64,000 nucleotides of DNA from Capronia americana. Its lineage: Eukaryota; Ascomycota; Eurotiomycetes; Chaetothyriales; Herpotrichiellaceae. The stretch spans positions 2,170,001 through 2,234,000 of the forward strand of contig JADWQD010000003.1 in assembly GCA_016110215.1 (NCBI GenBank), read 5' to 3'. Made by a program: the position numbers and the translations under genes. The notes beneath the pieces were generated by a model that did not search any database, was not told the origin of the DNA, and was given only the letters and a program-made list of their open reading frames with translations. Of the stretch, positions 63,128 to 64,000 are shown piece by piece. Every line of letters begins with the position of its first letter. The stretch's first letter is position 1.

Positions 63128-64000
63128 CTAGTAAACTTTCTTTTTCTCATCCACGCTAAGCTGGCCAGGTCCCATGTTAACCAGCAACAAGAGACCGCCC
63201 ATGATAGAGAGGATCTGGAAGAAATCGTACTTGGCGAAGTCCTTGTGGGGGTGGTTCTTGTGAAGCTGAAGCCGTCATTAGCATCTCATCTCTTGAAGCT
63301 TCGCAAGGTGCTTACCGTCCAGAAGTTGTTGACCAGAATATTGAAGACACTGAGCAGTAATACCAAGATGATGGCACTGAGTTTGGCTTTGAATCCCACC
63401 ACGACCATGACACAAGCCACGAACCCGATCAGGCTGACAAGGACTCTCCAGATGCTCCATTCACCCGCAAAGACGAATCCCACGAACAAGAAAATCAGCA
63501 GCACCCGACCACCAAGCTGGATGTACATCTTCTTGTCCTTTTCATCGATTGTAGGAAGACCTGCAAACACCCTCTTCTTGACAAAACTGTCGCCGAGAAC
63601 CATGAGGAGGCCACCGATGACCGAGAGATTGCGAAGGAAGAAGTTGAGATCGAAGATGAGGCCGTATCCGAGGGCCTGGACGACCACGACTGACAGGAGA
63701 CCAGCAACGGCGTATTCGCCGTAGCGGCGCGCGATCACGAGCGTGGAAGCGGCGGACATGACGACCACATTATAGAGGAGGAAGAGGTGTGTGAGGCCCC
63801 AGGGGACTGTTGTAGAAAGCATTAGCATCTGTTTTGTCTTACTCTTGTCCTCCAGTCCCGAAGGTGACTTACTGTGTCGGAAGTCCCTCAGGTATGTAAG
63901 CTGGTCACCCCACTGGGTGATGATTCTTATTGCATCTTCGAAGAAGGTAACGACGATTAGGAAGCGTCCGATAGCTGGGAGGTACCTGCGAATAAAACAG
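63128..64000 (-). CDS. ERV29: SURF4/Erv29 cargo receptor, 5' end outside window
   Basis: Minus-strand gene cut by the window edge. Visible exons are 63873-63985, 63316-63806 and 63128-63265, with introns at 63807-63872 and 63266-63315; another intron begins at 63986. The protein reads YLPAIGRFLIVVTFFEDAIR, FRHIPWGLTHLFLLYNVVVM, GLIFDLNFFLRNLSVIGGLL, RVLLIFLFVGFVFAGEWSIW and FAKYDFFQILSIMGGLLLL, ending in KKKVY. This multi-pass ER membrane protein packs soluble cargo into COPII vesicles. The C-terminal lysines (DEKKKVY) fit a dilysine-type ER-retrieval signal (KKKxx). About 245 residues of C-terminal sequence are present. Confidence 0.94.

Noticed and set aside
62585..63724. 379-codon plus-strand frame
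   Set aside because: Its 3' half is antisense to clear SURF4 exons and the 5' half shows no features.

Overview
The window is nuclear DNA of a filamentous ascomycete (Pezizomycotina). Genes carry short GT-AG introns of about 40 to 265 bases with typical fungal splice signals. There are two Zn(II)2Cys6 regulators, a flavohemoglobin, a GPI-anchored Ser/Thr-rich wall protein and an ATP sulfurylase with the fungal APS-kinase-like tail. I could not fix the genus; a Eurotiomycete-type genome fits. I counted 23 well-supported protein genes, the last cut by the window edge, and two doubtful loci. I saw no rRNA, no CRISPR and no convincing tRNA or transposon. A run of 100 N marks an assembly gap at 49061-49160.

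Layout. 1-4369 is gene-poor, ending in a pyrimidine-rich leader for an EGF-like membrane protein (4370-6796). 7799-16246 is a housekeeping block: phosphoserine phosphatase (-), PAPS reductase (+), ATP sulfurylase (+) and proteasome subunit Rpn5 (+). The two sulfate-assimilation genes are neighbours, as reported for sA/sC of Aspergillus nidulans.

17032-33294 is the accessory region and the most interesting part: a Zn2Cys6 regulator, a short-chain dehydrogenase, a fusion of a Rid (YjgF) domain to a MAO-N-like flavin amine oxidase ending in AKL, a VOC protein, a transaldolase-family enzyme, an amidase with an intact Lys-Ser-Ser triad, a stand-alone Rid protein, an UNC93-like transporter and an acyl-CoA thioesterase. 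Several pairs are divergent and share promoters with CGG/CCG palindromes. The enzymes can be ordered as amide -> amine -> imine -> aldehyde -> alcohol or acid, so I propose a catabolic or detoxification cluster; this is inference. No polyketide or peptide synthase backbone gene is present.

33295-42959 holds a possible broken cysteine-rich gene, a conserved nuclear-type protein, a GPI protein, a flavohemoglobin and a 3.7 kb gene-free stretch. 42960-51343 is a second small block: a Zn2Cys6 regulator, a class I/II aminotransferase and a DHA1 drug/polyamine-type transporter, with a tandem-repeat gap between the last two. 52740-64000 holds alanine-glyoxylate aminotransferase with two plausible starts, a doubtful small gene, a type B carboxylesterase, a nucleoside hydrolase, a glutathione S-transferase and the 3' part of a SURF4/Erv29 cargo receptor.
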